Source of the DNA: an uncultured Prevotellaceae bacterium
Lineage (GTDB): Bacteria; Bacteroidota; Bacteroidia; Bacteroidales; Bacteroidaceae
Length of the DNA stretch: 63,688 bases
Assembly: GCA_902768785.1 (NCBI GenBank)
Contig: CACXMM010000045.1
Location: 1-63,688 of the forward strand
Direction: 5' to 3'
The translations under genes were made by a program, and so were the position numbers. Shown here piece after piece: positions 50,920 through 61,691 of this stretch. Position 1 is the first letter of the stretch; the number at the start of each line of letters is the position of its first letter. A model generated the notes under the pieces. It was given only the letters and a program-made list of their open reading frames with translations, did not search any database and had not been told where the DNA came from.

Positions 50920-52698
50920 ATGAAAAATTTCCTTCTGAATGTGCTCGCCACCGTGGTGGGTATTATCGTATTCCTACTGATTGTAGGGATATTCGGAATT
51001 ATGAGCATCGTAGGCATGGTAGCCTCTTCGGATGCCACTACCAAAGTAAAAGACAACAGTGTGCTGGTTCTCAACATGAACGGTAACATGGAAGAGCGTA
51101 CGGAGAACGATCTGGTTGCCACACTGTCGGGAATGGTTGACACAAGTATCAGTCTGGAGGACATCCTCAATGCTGTGAAGAAAGCCAAGGACAACGACAA
51201 CATCAAAGGTATATACATCGAGATGGGAATGTTCAGCAGCAACTCGCCCGCTTCTACCCAAGAGTTGCGCGATGCACTGGCTGACTTCAAGAAAAGCGGT
51301 AAGTGGATTGTAGCCTATGGTGATCAATATACCCAAAGCTCCTATTATCTGGCCAGTGTTGCCGATAAGATCTGGTTGAATCCCTATGGTATGATTGACT
51401 GGCATGGCTTAGCTGCTCAGCCGTACTATCTGAAGAATTTGATGGAGAAATACGGGGTAAAGGTGCAGCTGGCCAAGGTGGGTGCATACAAGAGCGCACC
51501 TGAGACCTTCACATCAGACCACATGAGCGATCCTAACCGTAAACAGGTCACCGCCTACATCACAGGTATTTGGGATACGATGCTGAGTAATGTTGCCACT
51601 ACCAGGAAGATTAGCAAGGAATCATTGAATGCCCTGGCTGACGGAATGGTGATGCTTGATGATCCTCAGAACTATGTTCAGCAGAAGCTGGTGGATAAGT
51701 TATTGTATAGTGATGAGGTGAAAGGGGAAGTAAAGAAACTCCTTCAGCTCGATGAGAAAGACGACATCCGTCAGATCAGTGTGGAGCAGATGCAGAATGT
51801 CAAGGAGAACCATAAAGGTGACCAGATTGCCGTGTATTATGCCTATGGCAACATCGTTGACGAGAAGATGGAGAACATTTTAGGTCCTACGGAACATCAG
51901 ATTGTAGGAAAAGATGTGAGCAAGGATCTGGAAAAACTGGCCAACGACGACAATGTGAAAGCTGTTGTGCTGCGCGTGAACAGCGGTGGAGGATCCGCCT
52001 ATGCCTCTGAACAGATCTGGCATGCCATGATGAACCTGAAAGCCAAGAAGCCCGTCGTGGTATCCATGGGCGGTATGGCTGCCTCTGGCGGTTACTACAT
52101 CAGCTGTCCGGCAAACTGGATTGTGGCTGAGCCGACAACCCTCACAGGAAGTATTGGCATCTTTGGCATGTTCCCCGACTTCAGCGGACTGCTCACCCAA
52201 AAGTTAGGTGTGAAATTTGATGAGGTGAAGACCAACAAGAATGCAGGCTTCGGTACGATGGCACGTCCGTTCAACGAAGAGGAGATGAATTATCTCAATA
52301 CCTATATCGAACGAGGATATCAGCTGTTCCGCAAGCGAGTGGCCGACGGCAGGAAACAAAGCGTTGATGCCATTGAGAAGATTGCTCAAGGACATGTATG
52401 GCTGGGCAAGGATGCGCTGGACATCAAACTCGTTGACCAATTAGGTAGCATCGACGATGCCGTGAAGAAAGCGGCCCAGCTTGCCAAACTGGATGAATAC
52501 CACACCTCGGCCTATCCTGGCAAGGGGGATATCTTCGAAGACTTGCTTCAGGGTACATCAGCCGTCAGCGGCAATTACCTCGATGCACAGATGCGGACAA
52601 CCCTCGGTGAGTATTATGAGCCGTTCATGCTCCTGAAGAACCTGAACAAGCAGAACGCAATCCAGGCAAGGATTCCGTTCTATATGAACATACGATAA
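50920..52698 (+). CDS. sppA: Signal peptide peptidase SppA (67K, double-domain type)
   Basis: 592 aa. N-terminal membrane anchor (13-35), two repeated Clp-like domains. Catalytic Lys191 (VGAYKSAPE) in the first domain and Ser389 (GGMAASGGYYIS) in the second, as in the E. coli 67K enzyme. It degrades cleaved signal peptides at the inner membrane. Followed by lpxK after 6 bp, and then PNP and thiL; a TATCTTTG -7 box (50869-50876) stands 44 bp upstream. Confidence 0.95.
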   Translation: MKNFLLNVLATVVGIIVFLLIVGIFGIMSIVGMVASSDATTKVKDNSVLVLNMNGNMEERTENDLVATLSGMVDTSISLEDILNAVKKAKDNDNIKGIYIEMGMFSSNSPASTQELRDALADFKKSGKWIVAYGDQYTQSSYYLASVADKIWLNPYGMIDWHGLAAQPYYLKNLMEKYGVKVQLAKVGAYKSAPETFTSDHMSDPNRKQVTAYITGIWDTMLSNVATTRKISKESLNALADGMVMLDDPQNYVQQKLVDKLLYSDEVKGEVKKLLQLDEKDDIRQISVEQMQNVKENHKGDQIAVYYAYGNIVDEKMENILGPTEHQIVGKDVSKDLEKLANDDNVKAVVLRVNSGGGSAYASEQIWHAMMNLKAKKPVVVSMGGMAASGGYYISCPANWIVAEPTTLTGSIGIFGMFPDFSGLLTQKLGVKFDEVKTNKNAGFGTMARPFNEEEMNYLNTYIERGYQLFRKRVADGRKQSVDAIEKIAQGHVWLGKDALDIKLVDQLGSIDDAVKKAAQLAKLDEYHTSAYPGKGDIFEDLLQGTSAVSGNYLDAQMRTTLGEYYEPFMLLKNLNKQNAIQARIPFYMNIR

Positions 52699-52704
52699 AA
52701 TATC

Positions 52705-53880
52705 ATGGAAGGTGATTTCATCAAAATTCACGAATGGCTATTGCCTCTGAGCTGGATTTACGGACTTGGCGTGGGAATCCGCAACCGGCTCTTTGACATG
52801 GGAATTCTGAAAAGCCGTGACTTCAAAGTGCCCGTTATCTCGGTGGGAAACATCACTGTGGGGGGATCGGGTAAGACTCCCCATGTGGAGTATCTGATCC
52901 GTCTGCTTCGCGACAAGACCAAGGTGGCGGTGCTCAGTCGTGGTTATAAACGCAAGAGCCGCGGTTATGTCCTGGCAGACAAGGATGCAACAGCTCGTAT
53001 GATTGGTGATGAGCCCTACCAGATGAAGAAGAAATTTCCTGATGTCTATGTGGCCGTTGACAAGAATCGCTGTCACGGTATCGAGCGGCTCACAGAGGAT
53101 GAGAACACCAAAGATACAGACGTTATTCTTCTCGACGATGCCTATCAGCATCGATATGTGAAGCCTGGAGTTAACATCCTGCTGGTTGACTACCACCGCC
53201 TGATCATCTATGACAAGCTACTGCCTGCAGGACGGCTTCGGGAACCCAAACAGGGAAAGAACCGAGCAGACATCGTCATCGTGACGAAATGTCCTCGTAA
53301 CCTCAAGCCCATGGAATTCAGGGTGCTCACACGCGCCATGGACCTGTACCCCTATCAGAAACTGTTCTTCACCACACTGAAATACAACAAGCTGAAGCCC
53401 CTTTATTTCGGTGAGGACCGGCCCGTCAGTGACATCCAGCCCGAAGAGAACATCCTGCTGCTCACAGGTATAGCCTCACCCAAGCAGATGATCATCGACC
53501 TGGAGCCTTATACGAAGAATATCACACCGCTCACCTACCCCGATCACCATCAGTTCAAACGGAAGGATATCGAGCGCATCAACGAACTGTTCGCCGCCAT
53601 GCCCGAACCCAAGATGGTCATCACCACCGAGAAAGACAATGCTCGGCTCTTCGGTGTGGAAGGACTGTCAGATGAAGTTCGCCAACATATTTATATGTTA
53701 CCTGTGGAGATCGAGTTCATGCTGGAGCAACAAGAAGAGTTTAACGAAAAAATCATTGGATATGTACGAAAGAATTCAAGAAACAGCGTCCTGGCTAAAG
53801 CAAAGGATGACCACAAGTCCAACAACCGCAATCGTTCTGGGAACGGGACTCGGACAATTAGCTTCCGAAATAACGGATAA
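52705..53880 (+). CDS. lpxK: Tetraacyldisaccharide 4'-kinase
   Basis: 391 aa. Walker A SVGNITVGGSGKTPH (47-60), LSRGYKRKSRGYVLAD, DDAYQHRYVKPGVNILLVDY and DIVIVTKCP are typical. It phosphorylates the lipid A precursor at the inner membrane. The final ~40 residues overlap the start of the PNP gene in a different frame (119 bp), and they are basic and unstructured (AKDDHKSNNRNRSGNG). Second gene of the sppA-lpxK-PNP-thiL run. Confidence 0.93.
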   Translation: MEGDFIKIHEWLLPLSWIYGLGVGIRNRLFDMGILKSRDFKVPVISVGNITVGGSGKTPHVEYLIRLLRDKTKVAVLSRGYKRKSRGYVLADKDATARMIGDEPYQMKKKFPDVYVAVDKNRCHGIERLTEDENTKDTDVILLDDAYQHRYVKPGVNILLVDYHRLIIYDKLLPAGRLREPKQGKNRADIVIVTKCPRNLKPMEFRVLTRAMDLYPYQKLFFTTLKYNKLKPLYFGEDRPVSDIQPEENILLLTGIASPKQMIIDLEPYTKNITPLTYPDHHQFKRKDIERINELFAAMPEPKMVITTEKDNARLFGVEGLSDEVRQHIYMLPVEIEFMLEQQEEFNEKIIGYVRKNSRNSVLAKAKDDHKSNNRNRSGNGTRTISFRNNG

Positions 53881-54571
53881 ATATGAATTCCCCTACGAGG
53901 AGATACCCAATTTCCCTGTATCTACCGTAGAAGGACATTCTGGCAAACTTATTTTCGGAAAACTCGGGAACAAGGATATCATGGCCATGCAGGGACGTTT
54001 CCATTTCTACGAAGGGTATTCCATGAAAGAGGTGACCTTCCCTGTCAGGGTGATGTATGAGTTAGGCATCAAGACGCTCTTTGTGAGTAATGCCTCGGGA
54101 GGAATGAACCCCTCATTCAAGATCGGCGACCTGATGATCATCACAGATCATATCAATTTCTTCCCTGAACATCCGCTACGAGGAAAGAACTTCCCCACAG
54201 GACCGCGTTTCCCTGACATGCACGAGCCTTACGACCTTGCTTTAGTAGCAGAAGCTGACAAGATAGCAGAGGAGAAAGGCATCCGTGTTGTACATGGTGT
54301 CTATGTTGGAGTACAGGGACCGACCTTCGAGACCCCTGCCGAATATAGGATGTACCGTATCCTTGGCGGTGATGCCGTAGGCATGAGCACTGTACCGGAA
54401 GTCATCGTCGCCCATCACTGTGGCATCAAGACCTTTGGCATAAGCGTCATCACCGACTTAGGCGGCTTCGACGATCCAGTGGAAGTGAGTCATGAAGAAG
54501 TGCAGGAGGCCGCCAACAAAGCACAGCCCTTGATGACAGAAATCATGCGCGAGATGATCAACCGCGCCTAA
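53762..54571 (+). CDS. Purine-nucleoside phosphorylase
   Basis: 269 aa from MYERIQETASWLKQR (ATG 53762, inside the 3' end of lpxK). Trimeric PNP family: AIVLGTGLGQLA phosphate-binding start, MQGRFHFYEGY, FVSNASGGMNP, GVYVGVQGPTFETPAEYRM and GMSTVPEVIVA. Splits inosine or guanosine with phosphate. The 119-bp overlap with lpxK implies translation reinitiation or coupling. Confidence 0.93.
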   Translation: MYERIQETASWLKQRMTTSPTTAIVLGTGLGQLASEITDKYEFPYEEIPNFPVSTVEGHSGKLIFGKLGNKDIMAMQGRFHFYEGYSMKEVTFPVRVMYELGIKTLFVSNASGGMNPSFKIGDLMIITDHINFFPEHPLRGKNFPTGPRFPDMHEPYDLALVAEADKIAEEKGIRVVHGVYVGVQGPTFETPAEYRMYRILGGDAVGMSTVPEVIVAHHCGIKTFGISVITDLGGFDDPVEVSHEEVQEAANKAQPLMTEIMREMINRA

Positions 54572-54585
54572 ATCAGTAACAGACA

Positions 54586-55695
54586 ATGGAAATAGCCAAA
54601 CTCGGTGAGTTCGGTCTCATCGACCGACTCACCCAAGATATCAAGCCCCAAAACGAATCGACGCTGAAAGGGGTGGGCGATGATTGCGCCGTACTTCACT
54701 ATCCGGATACGGAGGTGCTCGTCACCACCGATATGCTGATGGAGGGTGTACACTTCGACCTGACCTATATCGACTTACAGCATTTAGGTTACAAATCAGC
54801 CATGGTGAACATATCGGATGTTTTCGCCATGAACGGCACGCCACGGCAAATCACCGTCAGCATGGCACTTAGTAAACGGTTCACTGTGGAGGATATGGAA
54901 CAGTTCTACAGCGGACTGCGCATGGCATGTGACAAATGGAACGTGGACATTGTGGGAGGAGACACTACCTCATCACTCACAGGACTGGCCATTAGCATCA
55001 CCTGCATTGGGGAGGCCCACAAAGAAGACATCGTCTATCGACAGGGAGCACGAGACACGGATCTCATCTGCGTCAGCGGAGACCTTGGAGCCGCCTACAT
55101 GGGACTGCAACTGCTGGAACGTGAAAAAACGGTTTACTACCAACAAATCGATGAACTCAGCAAGAAGATCCAGGAGGCTAAGGCCAACGGGACCTACGAG
55201 CAACAGAGTGAGCGGTTTAAGAACCAAAGTGCCCTGTTGCGTGACTTCCAGCCCGACTTTGCCGGAAAGGAGTATCTCCTGCAACGACAGCTGAAACCCG
55301 AGGCTCGGGGAGACATCATCCAACGACTGCGCGAAGCTGGAATACGCCCCACCTCCATGATGGATATCTCCGACGGACTGTCCAGTGAGCTTCTGCATAT
55401 CTGCAAGCATTCAGGCTCCGGATGCCGTGTCTATGAGAAGAATATACCCATCGACTACCAGACCGCTGTGATGGCCGAGGAGTTCAATATGAACGTCACC
55501 ACATGCGCCCTGAACGGCGGTGAGGACTATGAGCTTCTTTTCACCGTTCCCATCGGCGACTATGAGAAAGTGGAGGCCATGGAAGATGTGAAAGTAATCG
55601 GACATGTTACACGTAAAGAATTAGGTTGTATGCTGGTAACCAGAGACAACCAGGAATTTGAGATTACCGCACAGGGATGGAATCCTTTACATTAA
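54586..55695 (+). CDS. thiL: Thiamine-monophosphate kinase
   Basis: 369 aa. MEIAKLGEFGLIDRLTQDI, GVGDDCAVLHYP, TTDMLMEGVHFDLTYI metal/ATP motifs, GDTTSSLTGLAISITCIGEA, DISDGLSSELLHICKHSGSGC and NGGEDYELLFTVP. Makes thiamine diphosphate from TMP. A lysine/glutamine-rich helical insertion (ELSKKIQEAKANGTYEQQ) makes it longer than average. Last gene of the run. Confidence 0.95.
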   Translation: MEIAKLGEFGLIDRLTQDIKPQNESTLKGVGDDCAVLHYPDTEVLVTTDMLMEGVHFDLTYIDLQHLGYKSAMVNISDVFAMNGTPRQITVSMALSKRFTVEDMEQFYSGLRMACDKWNVDIVGGDTTSSLTGLAISITCIGEAHKEDIVYRQGARDTDLICVSGDLGAAYMGLQLLEREKTVYYQQIDELSKKIQEAKANGTYEQQSERFKNQSALLRDFQPDFAGKEYLLQRQLKPEARGDIIQRLREAGIRPTSMMDISDGLSSELLHICKHSGSGCRVYEKNIPIDYQTAVMAEEFNMNVTTCALNGGEDYELLFTVPIGDYEKVEAMEDVKVIGHVTRKELGCMLVTRDNQEFEITAQGWNPLH

Positions 55696-55739
55696 TCTGT
55701 TACAAAACGTTAAAGGGGAGAAGTTTCTAAGGAAAAGTT

Positions 55740-55769
55740 TTTGAGGTTCAAGAAAAAGTTGTACCTTTG
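55740..55769 (+). promoter_or_regulatory. tRNA-Phe promoter
   Basis: TTTG (55740-55743), 18-bp spacer, TACCTTTG (55762-55769), 21 bp before the tRNA. Confidence 0.75.
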
Positions 55770-55790
55770 CACCCGCAAAACAAAACCAAT

Positions 55791-57345
<1,555 letters not shown>

Positions 57346-57370
57346 GAATGACAACTAACAACAATAGCTT

Positions 57371-59569
57371 ATGAAAAAAACAATTCTTTCCGTGGCCATC
57401 ATGACTGCGATGAGTGTTATGCCTGCTCTCGCTTGGCAAGGAAACATCGTGGTAAGCACGCCACACACCTCGTTGGTGATGCATGCCAACGACGGTGATG
57501 CCCTTTGCATCAACTACTTTGGCGAGAAACTCTCCAGCAATGAAGTACAGCAGCTACAGGGGTCGAACATGGACTTGAACCAAGCTGCCTATCCTGCGTT
57601 TGGACAAAACGACATGATGGCCCTGCCCGCCATCCAAGTGCTGCATAACGATGGTCAGTGGACCCTCTACCCCACCGTGGATGATGTGACAACCTCCACA
57701 GAAGGACATGCCACGATAACCACCATCACCATGACCGATAAGAAATATCCCGTCACGTTGAAGGTGTTCTACAAAGCCTACAACACCGTGGATATGATAG
57801 AGACATGGACGGAGATCTCTCATCGCGAGAAGAAAGCCATTACCCTGAAACGCTACGATTCCGGGCATCTCGTTTTCCCACAAGGTGACCTCTATATGGT
57901 GCACATGCATGGTAACTGGAGTGCCGAGACCACTCCCACCTGCGAGCCTATCCTCCCAGGACTGAAAGTCGTGCGTAACAGTGATGGTGTGCGTAATGCT
58001 CACAACGATGCACCTGAGATGATGATCTCCCTCGATGGCAAGCCCCAGGAGAACAGGGGTCGTGTGGTTGGTGCCGCCCTCTGCTGGAGTGGTAACTACG
58101 AGCTGCGCGTGAATAACTCCGGTGACAACCGCTACGCTCATTTCTATGCCGGCATCGATCCCCAGACCACAGAATATATCCTCGAACCCAAAGAGGTGTT
58201 CACCACACCGAAGCTCGCCTTCACACTCTCCAATGAGGGAATGAGCGGCGTAAGTCGCAACTTCCACCGATGGGCACGCTACGAAGGCTGGTTGAATCAA
58301 GGTGACCAGACCCGTAAGATCCTGCTGAACTCCTGGGAAGGTGTGGTCTTCAACGTCAACGAGGAAGGGATGTTCAACATGATGGACGACATCAAAGAGA
58401 TGGGTGGTGAGCTTTTCGTGATGGATGATGGATGGTTTGGTGACAAATACCAGCGTAACGACGACACCAGCACCTTAGGCGACTGGATGGTGGATCGCAA
58501 GAAACTGCCTAACGGCATCGCTACCTTGGTACAGAAAGCCAAGAGCCTCGGCATCGAGTTCGGTATATGGATCGAGCCAGAGAGTGCCAACACCAAGAGT
58601 GAGCTCTTCGAGAAACATCCCGACTGGGTACTGCAGGAGAAGAACCGCGACCTGAAACTTGGACGTGGCGGTACACAGCTGCTGCTTGACCTCTGTAACC
58701 CAAAGGTGCAGGACTATGTCTTCAAGATCGTGGATGACCTGATGCAGGAGAATCCTGACATCTATTATATGAAATGGGATGCCAACTGCTCCCTGCAGAA
58801 CTTCGGATCGAACTACCTGCCTGCCAACAAACAGAGTCACCTGTATATCGAATACCACCGCGGCCTCATCAAGACACTGGAACGTATCCGCGCCAAGTAT
58901 CCCAAGTTAGTGATCCAAGACTGTTCCAGCGGTGGCGGTCGTGTGAACTATGGTCTCCTACCCTACTTCGAAGAGTTCTGGACCAGTGACAACAACGACC
59001 CCTATCAGCGCGTATTCATCCAGTGGGGTACCAGCTACTTCTTCCCCTCGAACGCCATGGGACAGCATATTGCACACTCACCTTACTGGAACACTGGACG
59101 CACCACACCGATTAAGTTCCGTACCGATGTGGCTATGTCTGGACGCTTGGGCATCGAACTGCAGCCTCGCAGCATGACCGATGAGGAACGTGAGCAGTGC
59201 CGTCGCGCCATTGCCGACTACAAGCCACTGCGCGACATCATTCAGTTGGGAAATATCTATAGGTTAGTATCGCCCTACGATAACCAAGGCATCGCCTCAC
59301 TGATGTACACCAACGACCAGAAAACAAAGGCTGTCTTGTTTACCCACCGCATCCAATACCTATATAATATAAAGACTCCGCGCATCCACTTGGCTGGTCT
59401 TGATGCCACCAAGAACTACCGGTTGCATGAATTGAATGTCAAAGTGGGCAGTAAGCCATCACCGCTCGAAGGAAAGGTGTTCAGCGGCAAGCTCCTCAAG
59501 GAGCAAGGCCTCTACCTCCCGCTGGAAAAGGACTATAACAGCTGCGTGTTCGAGCTGACAGCAGAATAA
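57371..59569 (+). CDS. GH36 alpha-galactosidase
   Basis: 732 aa. Signal peptide MKKTILSVAIMTAMSVMPALA. Family GH36: LFVMDDGWFG, GIWIEPESAN, nucleophile Asp in YYMKWDANCS, acid/base Asp in EFWTSDNNDP and PSNAMGQHIAHSP. Hydrolyses alpha-galactosides in the periplasm. Together with the GH28 gene (25-bp gap) it forms a small pectin/galactan-degrading pair; no SusCD or sulfatase nearby. Confidence 0.93.
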   Translation: MKKTILSVAIMTAMSVMPALAWQGNIVVSTPHTSLVMHANDGDALCINYFGEKLSSNEVQQLQGSNMDLNQAAYPAFGQNDMMALPAIQVLHNDGQWTLYPTVDDVTTSTEGHATITTITMTDKKYPVTLKVFYKAYNTVDMIETWTEISHREKKAITLKRYDSGHLVFPQGDLYMVHMHGNWSAETTPTCEPILPGLKVVRNSDGVRNAHNDAPEMMISLDGKPQENRGRVVGAALCWSGNYELRVNNSGDNRYAHFYAGIDPQTTEYILEPKEVFTTPKLAFTLSNEGMSGVSRNFHRWARYEGWLNQGDQTRKILLNSWEGVVFNVNEEGMFNMMDDIKEMGGELFVMDDGWFGDKYQRNDDTSTLGDWMVDRKKLPNGIATLVQKAKSLGIEFGIWIEPESANTKSELFEKHPDWVLQEKNRDLKLGRGGTQLLLDLCNPKVQDYVFKIVDDLMQENPDIYYMKWDANCSLQNFGSNYLPANKQSHLYIEYHRGLIKTLERIRAKYPKLVIQDCSSGGGRVNYGLLPYFEEFWTSDNNDPYQRVFIQWGTSYFFPSNAMGQHIAHSPYWNTGRTTPIKFRTDVAMSGRLGIELQPRSMTDEEREQCRRAIADYKPLRDIIQLGNIYRLVSPYDNQGIASLMYTNDQKTKAVLFTHRIQYLYNIKTPRIHLAGLDATKNYRLHELNVKVGSKPSPLEGKVFSGKLLKEQGLYLPLEKDYNSCVFELTAE

Positions 59570-59601
59570 ATGAATGGGAAGTTCTTTCACTTCCCATTCA
59601 T
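59570..59601 (+). terminator. Hairpin after GH36 gene
   Basis: ATGAATGGGAAGT / ACTTCCCATTCAT, 13-bp perfect stem with a 6-nt loop (59570-59582, 59589-59601). It overlaps the 3' end of the convergent DUF4251 gene and lacks a long T-run. Confidence 0.6.
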
Positions 59602-60090
59602 ATTCATCTCCCCATAGAATGAGATGGGGTCACGTTCCTGTGTCCTGACATCAATGGAGGAACTGCCATTGTCGAACACCTCAACGAGATAGAGGTACTT
59701 GGCCTCATCATTCTCCACTTCCATCACCAGTTGCCACAAACCAGACTTGATCTGATGGACATCGTAGCCGTTGAGATGACCGATGAAGTTGAGACCCTTT
59801 CCGCCTCCATAGGGAATGTTCCAGGCCTGTCCGATATAAGGCAGATAGGAGATCACACTGTCACCACGTAACTCCAACGAATAAGGTGAGGAAAGCTGAC
59901 GGGTATAGCTGCGGTGAGGATGCATAGAACGCACATCGATGACAAAACGACGACTCTCGATGCCTTTCTTCACCTTCTGGGCTACCCATTGGCTATACTC
60001 TTCCTTCGACACCTTCTGACCGCTGATGGTGTAAGAAGCACATGCTGTCAGCAGTGCAGTAATGCCAAGTAACAAAAGAATCTTTTTCAT
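59587..60090 (-). CDS. DUF4251 lipoprotein
   Basis: 167 aa. Signal MKKILLLLGITALLTAC, lipobox LTAC. ESRRFVIDVRSM, SSPYSLELRGDSVISYLPYIGQAW and IPYGGGKGLNFIG are the DUF4251 hallmarks. Function unknown; the family is common in Bacteroidetes. Downstream is convergent with GH36. Confidence 0.85.
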   Translation of the reverse strand: MKKILLLLGITALLTACASYTISGQKVSKEEYSQWVAQKVKKGIESRRFVIDVRSMHPHRSYTRQLSSPYSLELRGDSVISYLPYIGQAWNIPYGGGKGLNFIGHLNGYDVHQIKSGLWQLVMEVENDEAKYLYLVEVFDNGSSSIDVRTQERDPISFYGEMNMNGK

Positions 60091-60153
60091 ATTGTTTAAC
60101 CTTAATCCATCACAAAAAAAACATCATGAATAGGCAGAAGTTATATTAGCCTT

Positions 60154-60675
60154 CTACTTGTTCGACATGTAGCCTTTCATCCGCTCTATTCCATACTTGG
60201 CCACGACAAGATCTTCTTCAGATGTGGCACCGCTGAAAGCAAAGGCCAACTTACAGCCCTCGTACTCGCCGTAGGCACCACCGGCATAACCCAGCTCGCC
60301 CGTCAACGTCTGATGATCAGGATTACCGCTGTCGGCCCCAGTGGCAATCACTTCACCACACTTTGACCATGCGACGGCAACAAGATTAAAGCCACCCTTC
60401 AAGTCGAGAGGAGTCCCTACAACCCTCATCTCACCTATCCAGTCAACATCTTCACCCTTGTTAAGGAAAGAGGCTGTAGCAACACCCTGGATTCCCATCT
60501 CAATGGCCTTGGCTTTCATATCGTCCAATGCCTTCACCAGATTCTCTCTTAATTGTTCGTTTGTCATATTCTCATTGGCTTTAGTTGATTCCGTCTCGTG
60601 TTTTTCCTGCTGTGGCGCTTGGCAGGAATAGCATATTCCACATAATAGGAACATCAATAAAAGTTTTGTTTTCAT
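60154..60675 (-). CDS. Lipoprotein with GlcG/HbpS-like (DUF336) domain
   Basis: 173 aa from MKTKLLLMFLLCGICYSC (ATG 60675), lipobox CYSC. After an acidic linker (EKHETESTKANENM) comes a domain with ALDDMKAKAIEMGIQGVATASFL, GGFNLVAVAWSKCGEVIATGADSG and GGAYGEYEGCKLAFAFSGATSEEDLVVAKYGI. This is the GlcG/HbpS-type fold; some members bind heme. Assignment is by pattern; the heme ligand cannot be confirmed. Confidence 0.6.
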   Translation of the reverse strand: MKTKLLLMFLLCGICYSCQAPQQEKHETESTKANENMTNEQLRENLVKALDDMKAKAIEMGIQGVATASFLNKGEDVDWIGEMRVVGTPLDLKGGFNLVAVAWSKCGEVIATGADSGNPDHQTLTGELGYAGGAYGEYEGCKLAFAFSGATSEEDLVVAKYGIERMKGYMSNK

Positions 60676-61003
60676 ATTTAATGGTCTTTTAGTATTATAT
60701 CTATGTATGTCGTGAAGCTGTAACTGAGCGACTGCGTTAATTACTCCCGAACCCACAAGGACTCACACTTTTCGGTATAAGATCTTCTGCAAAAATAAAA
60801 AGAAATCGTGAAACCACCAAATAAAGGGGATTCTTTTTACGCAAATCCAACATTATCACACTCACACACAGCACAGTTATCATGCTCCTTCATAATCTAC
60901 AGGATTTGTTTATATCCGAAAAAGACTCCATATTCCTTTTACTCATCTCAATACACAGTCTTTTACTTACTCTCCATCGAAAAGAAAAAAACTTAAGGAA
61001 ATA
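60676..61003. other. Intergenic, no gene seen
   Basis: A-rich sequence between the GlcG-like gene and the tRNA-Ser promoter. I see no coding frame with protein character and no repeat. Confidence 0.6.
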
Positions 61004-61035
61004 TTTGGCAGTTCAAAAAAAATAGAGTACCTTTG
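61004..61035 (+). promoter_or_regulatory. tRNA-Ser promoter
   Basis: TTTG (61004-61007), 20-bp spacer, TACCTTTG (61028-61035). A leader of about 115 nt separates it from the tRNA. Confidence 0.75.
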
Positions 61036-61157
61036 CATCCGATTTGGAGAAATCGTTGGCTAAATCAGGCTTCGCCTCAGCAAAGAACAGTCTTTGCATT
61101 CGGCTTGTTCTGATTTTGACATCGCTTTTACGACCAAAGACTCAGTGCTAAGCTGAA

Positions 61158-61242
61158 GGAGAGATGGTAGAGTGGTCGATTACAACGGTCTTGAAAACCG
61201 TCGTGCTGAGAGGCACCGGGGGTTCGAATCCCTCTCTCTCCG
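61158..61242 (+). tRNA. tRNA-Ser (anticodon TGA)
   Basis: 85 nt. Acceptor GGAGAGA/TCTCTCC, long variable arm typical of Ser (GCTGAGAGGCAC), anticodon loop CTTGAAA (TGA), T-loop GGTTCGAATC. tRNA 3' ends are frequent integration sites; the replication-type gene lies 450 bp beyond. Confidence 0.97.
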
Positions 61243-61691
61243 CGACCTATCATTTTTTTTGTGTTTTGTCCCCGACTTTTGCTTCGGAGGCAGCCATTTT
61301 TCGGGGGCAAATTCAGGTCTAAACGTGCCGATTTCGGTAAAACATTTTTTAAAGAATGCCCCATTTTGGTTAATAAACCGTAAAAGTTTCCCGTATCCAC
61401 GCTTTTTGACGAGTTTTGAGCTTTCAAACTGTAATTACCCAACTTTTCTATGATTTGCAGATATGGGTTACATGTCGAATTTTTTTGTTGCTATGATTTA
61501 CCACATAATACTACATTTTTCCGATATGGTTACAAATACCATCCGTTTTCGCTATGATTTTAGTTGATTATTTTGACCTAACAGACAAATTCACATGGTA
61601 ACTTTGTTAATGTTTTACCGTTAATTGCCGCATATTTCTTTCCATTACTTCTATGGGTTTCGCTTTCAATTAACATTTGAAGATATACGTA
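61243..61691. other. Intergenic between tRNA-Ser and the rep gene
   Basis: No gene. CTATGATTT occurs three times (61449, 61492, 61552), and CCCCGA (61270)/TCGGGG (61301) can form a hairpin soon after the tRNA. These could be arm sites of an integrated element, but no att core duplicate or integrase is visible here. Confidence 0.4.

Noticed and set aside
61243-61691. Integrase attachment site with confirmed core
   Set aside because: Only three short CTATGATTT repeats are seen; no duplicate of the tRNA end lies in the window.
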